NCBI RefSeq assembly: GCF_003852525.1
Contig: NZ_QAJL01000001.1
Location: 2,059,268-2,123,267 of the forward strand
DNA from: Pedobacter sp. KBW06
GTDB taxonomy: Bacteria; Bacteroidota; Bacteroidia; Sphingobacteriales; Sphingobacteriaceae
Length of the DNA stretch: 64,000 nt
Direction of reading: 5' to 3'
Positions 32,666-43,232 of this stretch are shown piece after piece. Below the pieces are notes generated by a model. It searched no databases, was not told the DNA's origin, and saw only the letters and a program-made list of their open reading frames with translations. Each line of letters begins with the position of its first letter. Positions within the stretch are counted from its first letter, which is position 1. The position numbers and the translations under genes are program-made.

Positions 32666-34657
32666 TTATTTACCTTGTTTTAAAATGACAGCTCCCAGTG
32701 GCGGGATCTGTAATACCAGGGAATTTTCACGACCATGGCAATCTGCCTGTTCAGAAACCATCAGTTTTTCATTGTGCCTGCCACTTCCGAAAAATTCTGC
32801 AGCATCTGTATTGAAGATCTCTTTCCATTTGCCTTTAAATGGCAATCCAATCCGGTAATTTTCCCTGTACACCGGTGTCATATTCAGAATCACAATCAAG
32901 GTATCTTTTGCTTTAGTTCCCTTTCTAAGGTAGATATAGACCGAATGTGCGGCATCATCAGCATTGATCCATTCAAATCCCTCATAAGAAAAACTGTGTT
33001 CATACAAGGCAGGCTCAGAGCGGTATAAATTGTTAATTGCCCTTACGGTTTTCTGCATGCCCAAATGCGGTGCATGCTGGAGTAAATGCCAGTCGAGCGA
33101 GCTTTTAAAATCCCATTCATGGGTCTGCGCAAATTCATTCCCCATAAATAACAGCTTTGTTCCCGGCTGGGTAAACATATAAGCATATAAAAGACGGAGG
33201 TTTGCAAACTTTTGCCATTCATCACCCGGCATTTTATAAATCATAGAAGACTTTCCATGCACCACTTCATCATGAGAAAAAGGCAGCATAAAGTTTTCAC
33301 TGAAAGCGTAGGTAATGCTAAAAGTAAGCTGATGGTGATGAAACTTCCTGTTGATGGGATCATTTTTAAAATACTTCAGCGTATCGTTCATCCAGCCCAT
33401 CATCCATTTCATCCCGAAGCCTAAACCACCGGCATGTACAGGATGTGTGACGCCCGGATAAGTACTGCTCTCCTCCGCGATCGTATGGACCCCTTCGAAA
33501 TTACCATATACTGCTTCGTTCAGGTCTTTCAGAAACTGAATGGCCCCCAGATTTTCGCTGCCTCCAAATTCATTGGTTGCCGCATCTTCTTCTTTTCTCG
33601 AAAAATTAAAATACAACATAGAGGCGACTGCATCCACCCGGAGTCCGTCTGCATGAAACTGGTCCAGCCAATACAATGCATTACTGATCAGGAAGGAACG
33701 GACCTCATTTCTGTCGTAATTAAAGATATAAGACTTCCAGTCCGGATGAAAACCTTTACGCATATCGGCATGTTCGTAAAGGTGCGTTCCATCGAAGTGA
33801 TAAAGTCCGTGTGCATCCCCTGGAAAATGTGAAGGGACCCAATCCAGGATTACGGCAATGTTATTTTTATGCAGTTCATCGATCAGGTACATCAGTTCTT
33901 CCGGTGTTCCATGCCTGGAGCTCGCCGCAAAATATCCGGTAATCTGATATCCCCAGGAAGGGAAATATGGATATTCCATGATGGGCATCAGCTCCACATG
34001 GGTAAAACCCATGTCCAGAATATAAGGAACCAGGCTTTTTGCAATTTCTTTATAGGTCAGGACCCTTTTAGGTTCTGCCGGATCTCTTTGCCAGGATCCC
34101 AAATGTAACTCATAAACAGACATTGGCTGGTTTAAGGCATTCAGCTTTGGACGCTTTTTTAACCAGGTTTTGTCTTTCCATTTATAATCGGTATCCCAGA
34201 TTACAGAAGCCGTTCGTGGCGGATGTTCCCAGCGTGTGGCAAAAGGATCTCCTTTCTGGATGTCTATGCCATCAAAACCTTTGATGGCATATTTATAGAC
34301 TTCCCCTTTTTTCAAATCCGGGATAAAGCCTTCCCAGATACCGGAGGCATCCCAGCGCTTATTTAAAGGGTGTGCGGTCTGATCCCATTTGTTAAAGTTA
34401 CCCACCACGCTCAGCTGTTGCGCATTGGGTGCCCAAACGGCAAAATAAGCACCATCCGTTTGATCGATGTTCAGGAGATGTGCTCCCATTTTCTCATACA
34501 AACGGAAGTGCTTACCTGAAATGAATAATGAAATGTCAAAATCAGTAAACAAGCTATGTGGCCAAACGCTTTTGCTGCGTTCATCTAAAACAGGAGTTGT
34601 CTCGATCTTTTTACCGGTTACTTTCTTACTGGAACTGCTTTTACCTGATGTGCTCAT
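32666..34657 (-). CDS. glgB: 1,4-alpha-glucan branching enzyme
   Basis: 663 residues. After a Ser/Lys-rich N-terminus come a CBM48 domain (FAVWAPNAQQLSVVGNFNKWD) and a GH13 barrel with the motifs VELMPIMEYP, nucleophile Asp342 in GLRVDAVASML, acid/base Glu395 in IAEES and FSHDEVVHG. It makes alpha-1,6 branches in glycogen. Its stop abuts the CHAT stop with no base between. Together with the GH31 gene 24 bases upstream it suggests alpha-glucan storage or use; no glgA, glgC or glgP is in the window. Confidence 0.95.
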   Translation of the reverse strand: MSTSGKSSSSKKVTGKKIETTPVLDERSKSVWPHSLFTDFDISLFISGKHFRLYEKMGAHLLNIDQTDGAYFAVWAPNAQQLSVVGNFNKWDQTAHPLNKRWDASGIWEGFIPDLKKGEVYKYAIKGFDGIDIQKGDPFATRWEHPPRTASVIWDTDYKWKDKTWLKKRPKLNALNQPMSVYELHLGSWQRDPAEPKRVLTYKEIAKSLVPYILDMGFTHVELMPIMEYPYFPSWGYQITGYFAASSRHGTPEELMYLIDELHKNNIAVILDWVPSHFPGDAHGLYHFDGTHLYEHADMRKGFHPDWKSYIFNYDRNEVRSFLISNALYWLDQFHADGLRVDAVASMLYFNFSRKEEDAATNEFGGSENLGAIQFLKDLNEAVYGNFEGVHTIAEESSTYPGVTHPVHAGGLGFGMKWMMGWMNDTLKYFKNDPINRKFHHHQLTFSITYAFSENFMLPFSHDEVVHGKSSMIYKMPGDEWQKFANLRLLYAYMFTQPGTKLLFMGNEFAQTHEWDFKSSLDWHLLQHAPHLGMQKTVRAINNLYRSEPALYEHSFSYEGFEWINADDAAHSVYIYLRKGTKAKDTLIVILNMTPVYRENYRIGLPFKGKWKEIFNTDAAEFFGSGRHNEKLMVSEQADCHGRENSLVLQIPPLGAVILKQGK

Positions 34658-34681
34658 TAAAATGATTTTAACTAGTTTACA

Positions 34682-37153
34682 TTACTCACCGTATACCTTA
34701 ATTGTCATAAAATTCTTATTGGATTTGAAGCGCAGACAATTGCGTTCATCCGTATGGAAATCCGTTACATCTTTTTCGTCTACGGTGATCTTTTTCACTT
34801 TAAACGGAACTCCGATGACGTTATAATTGTACAGTTCATAATTAGGCGTGTAAAGTCCGTCCATGCTCTGTTCAATCTTTAATTTCTTTTGATCTCCCTT
34901 AACGCTGAATTTCTTCTCCGAATAAATGTCCTGCTCGTAAGCGAAGGTATCTCCATGGTCTTCATAAAGAAAGGAATTCACTTCGTAGTCTGCGTAATAG
35001 ATATTTAACAATACCTCATCTACATTTTTTTCGCCTACATATTGCATCACCGGATACTCCGGAATCACCGATCCTGCCCGTACGAACAGCGGCATATGAT
35101 CCAGCGCAGCCTCAATGTTATGCTCGCTTTCCCCGTTCAGCACCTCATGTGTCCAGAAGTTATACCATTTCCCCTTAGGCAAATAGACCAGGCGGGAAGT
35201 AGCCCCCTGTTCCAAAACCGGACAAACCAGGATTTTATCCCCGAAGGTAAACTCATCCTGACGGAAATGATTGCTTACATTTTCCTGTTCCAGCATGACC
35301 AATGGCCTCAGGATCGGGAATCCGTAACGGTGATGTTCCCAGAAAACCGAGTATAAGTAAGGCATCAAACGGTACCTTAATTCAATATACGTCCTGTTAA
35401 TGCTCGTATAAGGCTCGCCAAAGCTCCATGGTTCCCTTTCTGCAGTATCACCGGCAGAGTGGGCACGCATAAATGGAGAAAAGGTTCCCAGCTGAATCCA
35501 GCGGGTAAACAATTCTGCATCAGGCTCTCCGCTAAAACCTCCGATATCAGTTCCACAGAAAGGAACGCCCGAAACAGACATCCGCTGACACTGGATATTT
35601 CCTATTTTCAGGTGCTCCCAGGTTGCAACGTTATCCCCCGTCCAGACACAACCATAGCGTTGCATTCCGGAATAACCCGCACGCGTAATGGTAAAAGGGC
35701 GTTTGTTCCGCATCAGTTTTTTCAAACCATCATAGGTCGAACGTACCATTTGCATCCCATAAACATTATGTGCTTTACGGTGTGATCCCCGGTAACCATC
35801 AAAATTATGTCTTACATCGTTTGGAAATGTTCCCGCACCAAATACGGCAGGCTCATTCATATCGTTCCAGACACCAGCTACACCAATGTCTACCAGCTCT
35901 TTATACAAATTACCCCACCATTCCCTTACCGTTGGGTTGGTAAAGTCCGGAAACTGACATCTGCCAGGCCATACATGACCCTCCATAAAGTAATCATCAC
36001 TCCTTCTGCAGAAGTAATTGTTTTCCTTACCCTCTTTAAATACCCAGTAATTATCGTCCACTTTAATTCCCGGGTCAATCATCACGACAGTTTTAAAGCC
36101 ATCATCAGCCAGTTCCTTGATCATCCGTTTAGGGTCAGGGAAATAGTTTTTGTTCCAGGTAAAGCAGCGGTAACCATCCATATAATCGATATCCAGATAA
36201 ATGGCATCGCAAGGGATATTTCTGGACCTGAAGCCATCGGCAATTTCTTTCACCTTTTTCTCAGGATAATAACTCCAGCGGCATTGATGGTACCCTAAAG
36301 CCCATTTAGGCGGCATAGGGTGTGTACCGGTCAGGGTTTGGTATCTTTTTACCACGTCCATCATATGTGGGCCATGGATATAATAATATTGCAGTTCTCC
36401 ACCATCAGCCCAGAAGCTGGTCTTTTGGTTGTCTTCCTTTCCGAAATCAAAATAAGAGCGGAAAGTGTTGTCAAAGAAGATCCCGTATGCCGCCTGCTGA
36501 TGTACCCCCAGGTAAAAGGGAATCGTCCGGTACAAAGGATCCTGATCCCATCCAAAGGAGTAGGCATCCGTATTCCAGTTCTGGAAATGACGTCCCCGAA
36601 GGTTCATATTTCCGGATTTATCTCCTAAACCAAAGAAGTTCTCCTCGGGCAGGCATTTTTTAGTGGCGTATACATAATAACCACCAAATTCTATATTTTC
36701 TTCCCAGTGCATTGGCGATTCATCTTCGCTCATCACCAGCTGGCTCAGCTTTTCCGTAAAAGAGATGTGGAAATCTTCTTTTCTGATCTTGCAGGTAATG
36801 GTATTGGTAGAAATGGCATAATGGTCTTCCAGTTCTTCCATTTTAAAGGTAGTTACCTTCTGGTCTACTACCGGAACAGCGTAAGAGAAATCATCCAGAA
36901 AAACACCATGTGGTGCCAGTCTGACCCTGATGATCTCATCGCTCACTACCCTGATCTCTACCCTTGCATCGCCATCAGAGAAATAAAACTTATTCCCATC
37001 TTTTTTAACCTTTTGTACTGCTGAGAGGTATTTCTTAACAATAGGCTTCAGGTCGGTAACAGGATTGTTCAAATGTTGTATTGCCTCTTCAACAATTTCC
37101 TGAATTATGCCATCATCCTTTATTTCTTTCCCGTGTTCGTTTTGTTCTTCCAT
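34682..37153 (-). CDS. Glycoside hydrolase family 31, alpha-glucosidase type
   Basis: 823 residues with no signal peptide, so probably cytoplasmic. The GH31 barrel shows PPKWALGYHQCRWSY, IYLDIDYMDGYRCFTW, the nucleophile motif GVWNDMNEPAVF (Asp431) and the acid/base region WTGDNVATW. Most GH31 enzymes of this length are alpha-glucosidases or alpha-xylosidases; glgB beside it favours alpha-glucan breakdown. It probably forms an operon with glgB. Confidence 0.93.
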   Translation of the reverse strand: MEEQNEHGKEIKDDGIIQEIVEEAIQHLNNPVTDLKPIVKKYLSAVQKVKKDGNKFYFSDGDARVEIRVVSDEIIRVRLAPHGVFLDDFSYAVPVVDQKVTTFKMEELEDHYAISTNTITCKIRKEDFHISFTEKLSQLVMSEDESPMHWEENIEFGGYYVYATKKCLPEENFFGLGDKSGNMNLRGRHFQNWNTDAYSFGWDQDPLYRTIPFYLGVHQQAAYGIFFDNTFRSYFDFGKEDNQKTSFWADGGELQYYYIHGPHMMDVVKRYQTLTGTHPMPPKWALGYHQCRWSYYPEKKVKEIADGFRSRNIPCDAIYLDIDYMDGYRCFTWNKNYFPDPKRMIKELADDGFKTVVMIDPGIKVDDNYWVFKEGKENNYFCRRSDDYFMEGHVWPGRCQFPDFTNPTVREWWGNLYKELVDIGVAGVWNDMNEPAVFGAGTFPNDVRHNFDGYRGSHRKAHNVYGMQMVRSTYDGLKKLMRNKRPFTITRAGYSGMQRYGCVWTGDNVATWEHLKIGNIQCQRMSVSGVPFCGTDIGGFSGEPDAELFTRWIQLGTFSPFMRAHSAGDTAEREPWSFGEPYTSINRTYIELRYRLMPYLYSVFWEHHRYGFPILRPLVMLEQENVSNHFRQDEFTFGDKILVCPVLEQGATSRLVYLPKGKWYNFWTHEVLNGESEHNIEAALDHMPLFVRAGSVIPEYPVMQYVGEKNVDEVLLNIYYADYEVNSFLYEDHGDTFAYEQDIYSEKKFSVKGDQKKLKIEQSMDGLYTPNYELYNYNVIGVPFKVKKITVDEKDVTDFHTDERNCLRFKSNKNFMTIKVYGE

Positions 37154-37282
37154 GAAAATCGTTTAAGTAAAAATAGCAGATCAATAGATCGTGTAATCTG
37201 TACAACTAAGGTGTTAAAATTTATATGAAAACCAAAGGATTATTTTGCAGCTTTTCCTTTGTAAGCGATAGTGTTAACCAAC

Positions 37283-37313
37283 AAAAAGCCCCGGCTGAGG
37301 GCCAGGGCTTTTT
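37283..37313 (-). terminator. Intrinsic terminator of the TonB receptor gene
   Basis: On the minus strand AAAAAGCCCTGGC pairs with GCCGGGGCTTTTT (one G-T pair) around a small loop, and the stem ends in a T run. Confidence 0.85.
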
Positions 37314-37334
37314 ATGGTAGAAATAGAGAGATCC

Positions 37335-40214
37335 CTAAGGATTGAACGTATAAGACACATAATATAGCGCCCCAACAGAAGGGTTACCATAAGAAGTGAA
37401 GTAATATTTATTCAGCACATTCGAACCTCCGATTTTAATCATAGAGTTTACCGAAGGTACTTTCAAATTGATCTGTGCATCCAATGTACTGTAGGCAGGC
37501 ACATCTCCTGAAGCAAAAGAAGAGTTCCAGTAGAATTTATCCTGCCAGCGCCAGGCCACATTAAAACCTACATTTTTAAAGATTTCTTTATTGCCGAATC
37601 CCAGGTTGTAACGGTATTTAGGCGTGTTGAAATCATTGATATAACCTGCAGGAAGGTCGCCGATCTCATTATAAGAAACGTTACCGCTCACATTGAATTT
37701 ACCCAATAAATAGTCAATTCCCAAAGCAGCACCATAAGCTTTCACCTCTCCTGTAGCATTTACAGGAACACCGAACTTAGTGAATGAACCATTGTTATTC
37801 TGGTAAACATCTACCGCAGTAATGAAGTTTTTATACATATTATAATAGGCGTAGGCATCGATCAGGAACTTAGGTCCTAATAAACCTTTGTAACCCACCT
37901 CATAAGCCTGAACACTTTCCGGAACTACTCCTTTAGGATCAAAATTATATTGCTGTAATAAAGTCGGGTTTGGTGCACCTGCAGAAGCTGAGGCCAGGAA
38001 GGCGCGGTAACTTACATCAGTAAATGGTTTATTGGTGTAAAGGCTGTAATTGTTCAGGCTTTCAGGTAATCCGCCAATTAACCTTTGTGAACCACCGCCA
38101 ACGGATAAATCTATGTACTGATTCTGAGTTGTCGGGTTTCTATATCCTGTCTGATAAGACAAACGGATATTGTTATTAGGCGCAACAGTAAATACACCTG
38201 TTACCCTTGGCGTAAAGCGGCCTTCAAAATTTGTGCTTTTATCGTAACGTCCGGATACGGTAAGTTTCACCTTATCGTTAAAGAATTTTTTACCCAATTG
38301 TCCGAAAGCACCATATTCATTGATGTCGATTTTTTGGTTAAGGTCATTAAAGATCGTACCACCAGATCTCAACTGATAGATGCGGTATGAGGCACCAAGC
38401 TGAAGCTCTACTACGTTGTTCAGTGCATTGGTTAAATTGTACATCCCTTCATAATGATACAAATTGGTTTTATCGTTGAATTTAGCACCGTAAATACCTT
38501 TGCTAAAATCTGTACTGGCAATCGTCGTATTCATAATCTGCTCTTTGGCAGCTTCATACTGTGCAGATCCGGGTTCAAATCTTCCCTGATTGGCAGCAGC
38601 TCTGGCAGCAGCGTGGGCAGCTGCATCATTTGCACCTAAAGCACGTGCACCTACGTAATTCCCTACATACTGAGGGAACCAGTCTGTCGATCTTTTTGAT
38701 TTCTCATTGATATAACTACCCAGAATGGAAGAAATATAAGAATCACCGGAACGTTCCTGAGTAGTGTATCCTTTCAGGAAGAAATCCTGTCCTTTTAATT
38801 CCAGTTTATATTGTCCGATGCTGAAGTTACGTAAAGAGTAACGGTCCGATCCTGTATAAACCGAAGTTCCTGTACCCCAGTTTGCCTGAGCAATTGCTTC
38901 TATCGTAGGTGTAAACCTGTAATGTAAAGCACCTGAGGTTTTCAAAGACTGAGTTTTATAGTCTACCAGGTTTGCTTCTTCATATCCGGTTCTGGAAACA
39001 TTCTGATCCGGAAGCAGGCCTGGTGTATTTAATCCAACAGTAAATGGCCTGAAACGGGGATCTGTAAGTAAAAAATTTGCCAGTACAGGAGCACCCGGAC
39101 CAGCTTTGAAAGCGGCAATTTGTGCAGCCGTAGGATCAGTTGACAAGCCTAATGCAGTCTTTACGAAACCGGAAGTTCCGGCGTTAAGTGCTGCCTGTGC
39201 CACATTTCTCATGTTTTGGCTCACCTCATCACCATAGCTGTTGATGCCATCATAGTTGGGATCAGAATTCCTGTCGCCAGGTTTAAACTGACGCGCTGCA
39301 CGGTCAAAGTTGCTGAAATTGTTTGCATGCCAGTCTTCCGCCTGTATAAAAGAGAAAGTCCCTTTAAATGCAAACCTGTTATTCCAGGCTTTTGCTACGC
39401 GAACGTCCAGCTGGTTAACCGGCTGTCTGCTTGTAGCATCATCATTCACATGGTTGATCCCTTTTTTAAATTGAAAACTTGCACCCTGATAATCAAATGG
39501 GTTTTTAGAAGTCACCAGCATCGTTCCGCTGATACCTCCCGCACCGTATAAAGCAGACGATGCACCAGGCAAGAGCTCAACATTGTCAACATCCAGGTCA
39601 TTTACCCCCACGATGTTACCAACAGAGAAGTTCAAACCGGGAGCCTGATTGTCCATTCCGTCTACATATTGGTTGAACCTGGTATTTCCATTCGAGTTAA
39701 ATCCTCTGGTATTGATAGATTTGAAGGTTAAACTCTGGGTACTGATTTCGACCCCTTTCATATTGTTCAGCGCATCATAAAAAGAAGGCGCAGCGATTTC
39801 TTTAATTGCGGCGGCTCCTATCCGTTCAACAGATACCGGAGATTCCAGGATCCTTTCCGGAGTTCTGGAAGCAGAAATTACCACTTCCTGTCCTAAGAGC
39901 GCAGTTTGTTCCAGCTCTACATCCAGATTGGAGGTATTGCCGGAAATTTGTTTTTCAACAGAAATATATCCCAAATAAGAAATCACTAGCGTAAAAGGTG
40001 CTTTCTGCGAGGTACTGAAATTGTATTTTCCAGCGTTATCAGTAGCGGTTCCTGAAGTGGTGCCTTTGACTGTAATCCCAACACCTGGTATTGGTTCTTT
40101 AGTGAGTTTGTCGGTCACCGTCCCACTAATGACGACGTTTTGTGCCTGTGCTGCTGAGATTGCAACGAAGAACAGTAAAAACGTGAAGATTGCCTTTGTA
40201 AAAGTTTTGCTCAT
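37335..40214 (-). CDS. TonB-dependent receptor with CarboxypepD regulatory-like domain
   Basis: 959 residues. A signal peptide (to AQAQ, about 25) is followed by a carboxypeptidase regulatory-like beta domain (ISGTVTDKLTKEPIPGVGITVKGT), a plug (SVERIGAAAIKEI, VELLPGASSALYGAGGISGTM) and a 22-strand barrel that ends in a C-terminal aromatic pattern (SYTFNP). It imports a ligand across the outer membrane using TonB. There is no SusD partner and the protein is shorter than typical SusC, so a siderophore, vitamin or other small ligand is as likely as a glycan. Confidence 0.93.
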   Translation of the reverse strand: MSKTFTKAIFTFLLFFVAISAAQAQNVVISGTVTDKLTKEPIPGVGITVKGTTSGTATDNAGKYNFSTSQKAPFTLVISYLGYISVEKQISGNTSNLDVELEQTALLGQEVVISASRTPERILESPVSVERIGAAAIKEIAAPSFYDALNNMKGVEISTQSLTFKSINTRGFNSNGNTRFNQYVDGMDNQAPGLNFSVGNIVGVNDLDVDNVELLPGASSALYGAGGISGTMLVTSKNPFDYQGASFQFKKGINHVNDDATSRQPVNQLDVRVAKAWNNRFAFKGTFSFIQAEDWHANNFSNFDRAARQFKPGDRNSDPNYDGINSYGDEVSQNMRNVAQAALNAGTSGFVKTALGLSTDPTAAQIAAFKAGPGAPVLANFLLTDPRFRPFTVGLNTPGLLPDQNVSRTGYEEANLVDYKTQSLKTSGALHYRFTPTIEAIAQANWGTGTSVYTGSDRYSLRNFSIGQYKLELKGQDFFLKGYTTQERSGDSYISSILGSYINEKSKRSTDWFPQYVGNYVGARALGANDAAAHAAARAAANQGRFEPGSAQYEAAKEQIMNTTIASTDFSKGIYGAKFNDKTNLYHYEGMYNLTNALNNVVELQLGASYRIYQLRSGGTIFNDLNQKIDINEYGAFGQLGKKFFNDKVKLTVSGRYDKSTNFEGRFTPRVTGVFTVAPNNNIRLSYQTGYRNPTTQNQYIDLSVGGGSQRLIGGLPESLNNYSLYTNKPFTDVSYRAFLASASAGAPNPTLLQQYNFDPKGVVPESVQAYEVGYKGLLGPKFLIDAYAYYNMYKNFITAVDVYQNNNGSFTKFGVPVNATGEVKAYGAALGIDYLLGKFNVSGNVSYNEIGDLPAGYINDFNTPKYRYNLGFGNKEIFKNVGFNVAWRWQDKFYWNSSFASGDVPAYSTLDAQINLKVPSVNSMIKIGGSNVLNKYYFTSYGNPSVGALYYVSYTFNP

Positions 40215-40409
40215 ACGTAAGAATTTTATATTTGGTTAATTTTATCTTAAATTTAATACAATTTTTTAATTATCCAAACTGTATTTCGTAGACTATTTAA
40301 TAGACAAAATCTAATTTTCATTTTAAACGAATTAAGTTTTGTGTTAAATTGCAGAAACCAGAAACTGAGCGCTTTAATTGATAAGATAAAGTGTACCTTT
40401 AATTCAATT

Positions 40410-42848
40410 ATGATGAATAAAATAAAAGCCCTGATTTGCATTGTAATCCCGATACTGTTAGCTTATGCATTGAATACAAAATTCGGAGACACTCCCCCCA
40501 TACTGAAATTCCTCAACCCTTTTACCGGATTCTGGCAGAACGCAGAGAACAGCTCTGTGAAGGCACGTAAAAGCCTCGTTTTAAAAGAAACGATTGCAAA
40601 CGTAGATATTGCTTTTGACGATCGTATGATTCCCCACATCTTCGCGCAGAATGACCATGATGTCTATTATGCCCAGGGTTATGTTACGGCGAAGCACCGG
40701 TTATGGCAAATGGATTTTCAAACGCGTTATGCTGCAGGGCGTTTATCTGAGGTGGTAGGAAAAAAAGCCATAGAAGTTGACAGATACCAACGGAGAATGG
40801 GAATGGTCTACGGTGCAGAGAAATCTTTAGAAGGTATGATGGCTGATCCCCAGTCGAAAGAGATGATTCTTGCCTATACCGCCGGGATCAATGCTTATAT
40901 CCACTCTTTATCCGCTGCAAAATTACCCATTGAATATAAAATATTAGACTTTAAACCGGAAGACTGGACGCCCATCAAATGCGCCTTGCTGCTAAAACAA
41001 ATGTCGGCTGTCCTGGCCATGGGTTCGGATGAGTTTTACATGACCAATATCAGAAAGAAATTTGGCACTGAAGTCGTTAAAGACCTGTTTCCGGATTATC
41101 CTTTCAAAGAAGACCCGATCATTCCGGTAGGCACAAAATGGGATTTCAAACCTTTACCGATCCCTGCTCCGCCCGCTTCCTTCACGGAAATGATGACCGG
41201 ATCCGTAAAGACCAAACAAAAAGAAGAAGGAATCGGAAGCAATAACTGGGCATTATCCGGATCAAAAACCCTTTCAGGCTCACCGATTCTATCCAATGAT
41301 CCACATCTTGACCTGACGCTACCTTCCATCTGGTACCAGATTCAACTGCATGCACCGGGACTTAATTCTTACGGCGTATCTCTTCCCGGAGCTCCCGGCA
41401 TCGTTATCGGTTTCAACCAGAACATTGCCTGGGGAGTAACGAATGTAGCTGCAGACGTGCTGGATTTCTACCAGATCAAGTTTAAAGACAATACCCACAA
41501 AAGCTATTGGTACAATAACCAATGGAAAAACACCAGTACCCGCCTGGAGAAAATTGAGATCAGGGGAGGCAAAGCAGAAACGGATACCGTTTTTTATACC
41601 CATCATGGCCCGGTAGTGTACCTGCAAAAACCGACAGGTTATGCCAAAGCAGGAAATGTTCCGGTAGGCAATGCACTCCGCTGGATTGCACATGAAAAGT
41701 CGAACGAACTCAAAACCTTTTACCTTTTAAACCGCGGAAAAAACTATGATGATTATCGTAAAGCCTTAACTTACTATACCGCTCCTGCCCAAAACTTTAT
41801 ATTCGCATCGGCGGATAACGATATCGCCATCACTGCCAATGGTAAGTTTCCGCTAAAATGGAAAGATCAGGGCAAATTTATCCTGGATGGAACAGATCCT
41901 AAAAGTGACTGGCAAGGCTGGATTCCTGCAGCACACAATCCTACAGTAAAGAACCCGCCAAGAGGTTTTGTCAGCTCTGCCAACCAATCCTCCACAGACC
42001 CCAGTTATCCTTACTACATCAACTGGGAATTTAGTCCTTATGAGCGTGGTAAAAGAATCAATGACCGCTTAACCGTCATGACTAAGGCTACTGCCGATAG
42101 CATCCGGACCATGCAGACTGATACCTACAGCATTTTTGCACAAAATATCTTACCTACCATTTTAAGCCTGGTAGACAACAGCAAACTGAATGCAACTCAA
42201 AAAGAAGCACTCCGCATCACCTCTGAATGGAACAAATATTATGAAGCCAAATCGCTGGCGGCAAGCATTTTTGACCTCTGGACAAAAAGACTGCAATCCA
42301 ATATCTGGAGTGATGAATTTATCGTTGATTCCATCCCTATGCGCTTTCCCTCCCGCGACCGTTCTTTACAACTGGTTTTAAAGGAACCTAACTCCAAGTG
42401 GGTGGACAACATCAATACCCCGGAGAAAGAAACGCTAAGCGATTTAGTGAACGAAGCTTTTAAATATTCCTGCGACAGTCTGGAAAGAAAGTACGGGGCA
42501 ATCGGCAAGAAATGGGAATGGGCCAATGTAAAACACACCAATGTACCACACCTGGCAAAAATCCCTGGTTTCGGATCAAAAACGCTGATGATTGGCGGAG
42601 GAAAAATGACCATCGATGCCCTTAGCGAAAGTAATGGCCCTTCCTGGAGAATGGTCATTGAACTGGGTAAAAACCCTAAAGGACATGGGGTATTTCCGGG
42701 TGGGCAATCAGGAAATCCGGGAAGCCGTTTCTATGATGACATGATCGATACCTGGGCAAGCGGAAAATTGTATGACCTTTACTTTATGAAGTCCCCGAAT
42801 GATCCTGCTGCCAAAATAATTTCTCAATTAAAAATAACCAAAAAATAA
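40410..42848 (+). CDS. Penicillin acylase family protein (Ntn hydrolase)
   Basis: 812 residues from ATG 40410 (or the next codon); the frame upstream is non-coding in look. An N-terminal membrane segment or signal (ALICIVIPILLAYAL) is followed by the alpha chain, a spacer, and the beta chain starting at Ser277 in GIGSNNWALSGSKTLSG. Ser277 is the nucleophile exposed by self-cleavage after Gly276. Relatives hydrolyse amides such as acyl-homoserine lactones or beta-lactam side chains. A small membrane protein and a LuxE-like enzyme follow. Confidence 0.93.
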   Translation: MMNKIKALICIVIPILLAYALNTKFGDTPPILKFLNPFTGFWQNAENSSVKARKSLVLKETIANVDIAFDDRMIPHIFAQNDHDVYYAQGYVTAKHRLWQMDFQTRYAAGRLSEVVGKKAIEVDRYQRRMGMVYGAEKSLEGMMADPQSKEMILAYTAGINAYIHSLSAAKLPIEYKILDFKPEDWTPIKCALLLKQMSAVLAMGSDEFYMTNIRKKFGTEVVKDLFPDYPFKEDPIIPVGTKWDFKPLPIPAPPASFTEMMTGSVKTKQKEEGIGSNNWALSGSKTLSGSPILSNDPHLDLTLPSIWYQIQLHAPGLNSYGVSLPGAPGIVIGFNQNIAWGVTNVAADVLDFYQIKFKDNTHKSYWYNNQWKNTSTRLEKIEIRGGKAETDTVFYTHHGPVVYLQKPTGYAKAGNVPVGNALRWIAHEKSNELKTFYLLNRGKNYDDYRKALTYYTAPAQNFIFASADNDIAITANGKFPLKWKDQGKFILDGTDPKSDWQGWIPAAHNPTVKNPPRGFVSSANQSSTDPSYPYYINWEFSPYERGKRINDRLTVMTKATADSIRTMQTDTYSIFAQNILPTILSLVDNSKLNATQKEALRITSEWNKYYEAKSLAASIFDLWTKRLQSNIWSDEFIVDSIPMRFPSRDRSLQLVLKEPNSKWVDNINTPEKETLSDLVNEAFKYSCDSLERKYGAIGKKWEWANVKHTNVPHLAKIPGFGSKTLMIGGGKMTIDALSESNGPSWRMVIELGKNPKGHGVFPGGQSGNPGSRFYDDMIDTWASGKLYDLYFMKSPNDPAAKIISQLKITKK

Positions 42849-42852
42849 TACA

Positions 42853-43203
42853 ATGGTTTTTATAGTCATACTTATCGCTTCCTTTCTCCTGCAAATGGTA
42901 TTACCCTGGTGGATAATCGTTGTAATTTCCTTTGCAACCTGCGGGCTAATAGGCAAAACAGCGAAAATTTCCCTTTGGTCTCCTTTCTTTGCCATCCTTT
43001 TACTTTGGCTGGGAATGGCCTTGTTTAAAAGCATTCCTAACCAGCATCTCCTGGCTTCAAGGGTAGCGGAAATGCTGGGTGTAAAGGTTTGGTGGATGGT
43101 ACTCATAGTCAGTACCCTCTTAGGCGCCTTCGTTGCTGCAATCAGCGGAATTTGCGGATATCACTTCAGAAAAGCAGTGTTATCTAAAAATACCAATGCC
43201 TAA
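42853..43203 (+). CDS. Small three-helix membrane protein
   Basis: 116 residues with about three membrane helices (VILIASFLLQMVLPWWIIVV, FFAILLLWLGMALF, WWMVLIVSTLLGAFVAAISG) and a polar C-terminus. It starts 4 bases after the penicillin acylase gene and is therefore in its operon. No family is recognised. A role in membrane placement of the acylase is only a guess from position. Confidence 0.7.
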   Translation: MVFIVILIASFLLQMVLPWWIIVVISFATCGLIGKTAKISLWSPFFAILLLWLGMALFKSIPNQHLLASRVAEMLGVKVWWMVLIVSTLLGAFVAAISGICGYHFRKAVLSKNTNA

Positions 43204-43232
43204 ACTCAAACATTCTTGCGTATTTTTGCCGG

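Noticed and set aside
34467..36663. Long plus-strand frames opposite glgB and the GH31 gene
   Set aside because: They are antisense shadows of genes with full sets of catalytic motifs and have no recognisable domain or start signals.
37335..40214. SusC-type polysaccharide utilisation locus with glgB and GH31
   Set aside because: No SusD-like lipoprotein follows, the receptor is shorter than typical SusC, and the GH31 and GlgB proteins lack signal peptides.
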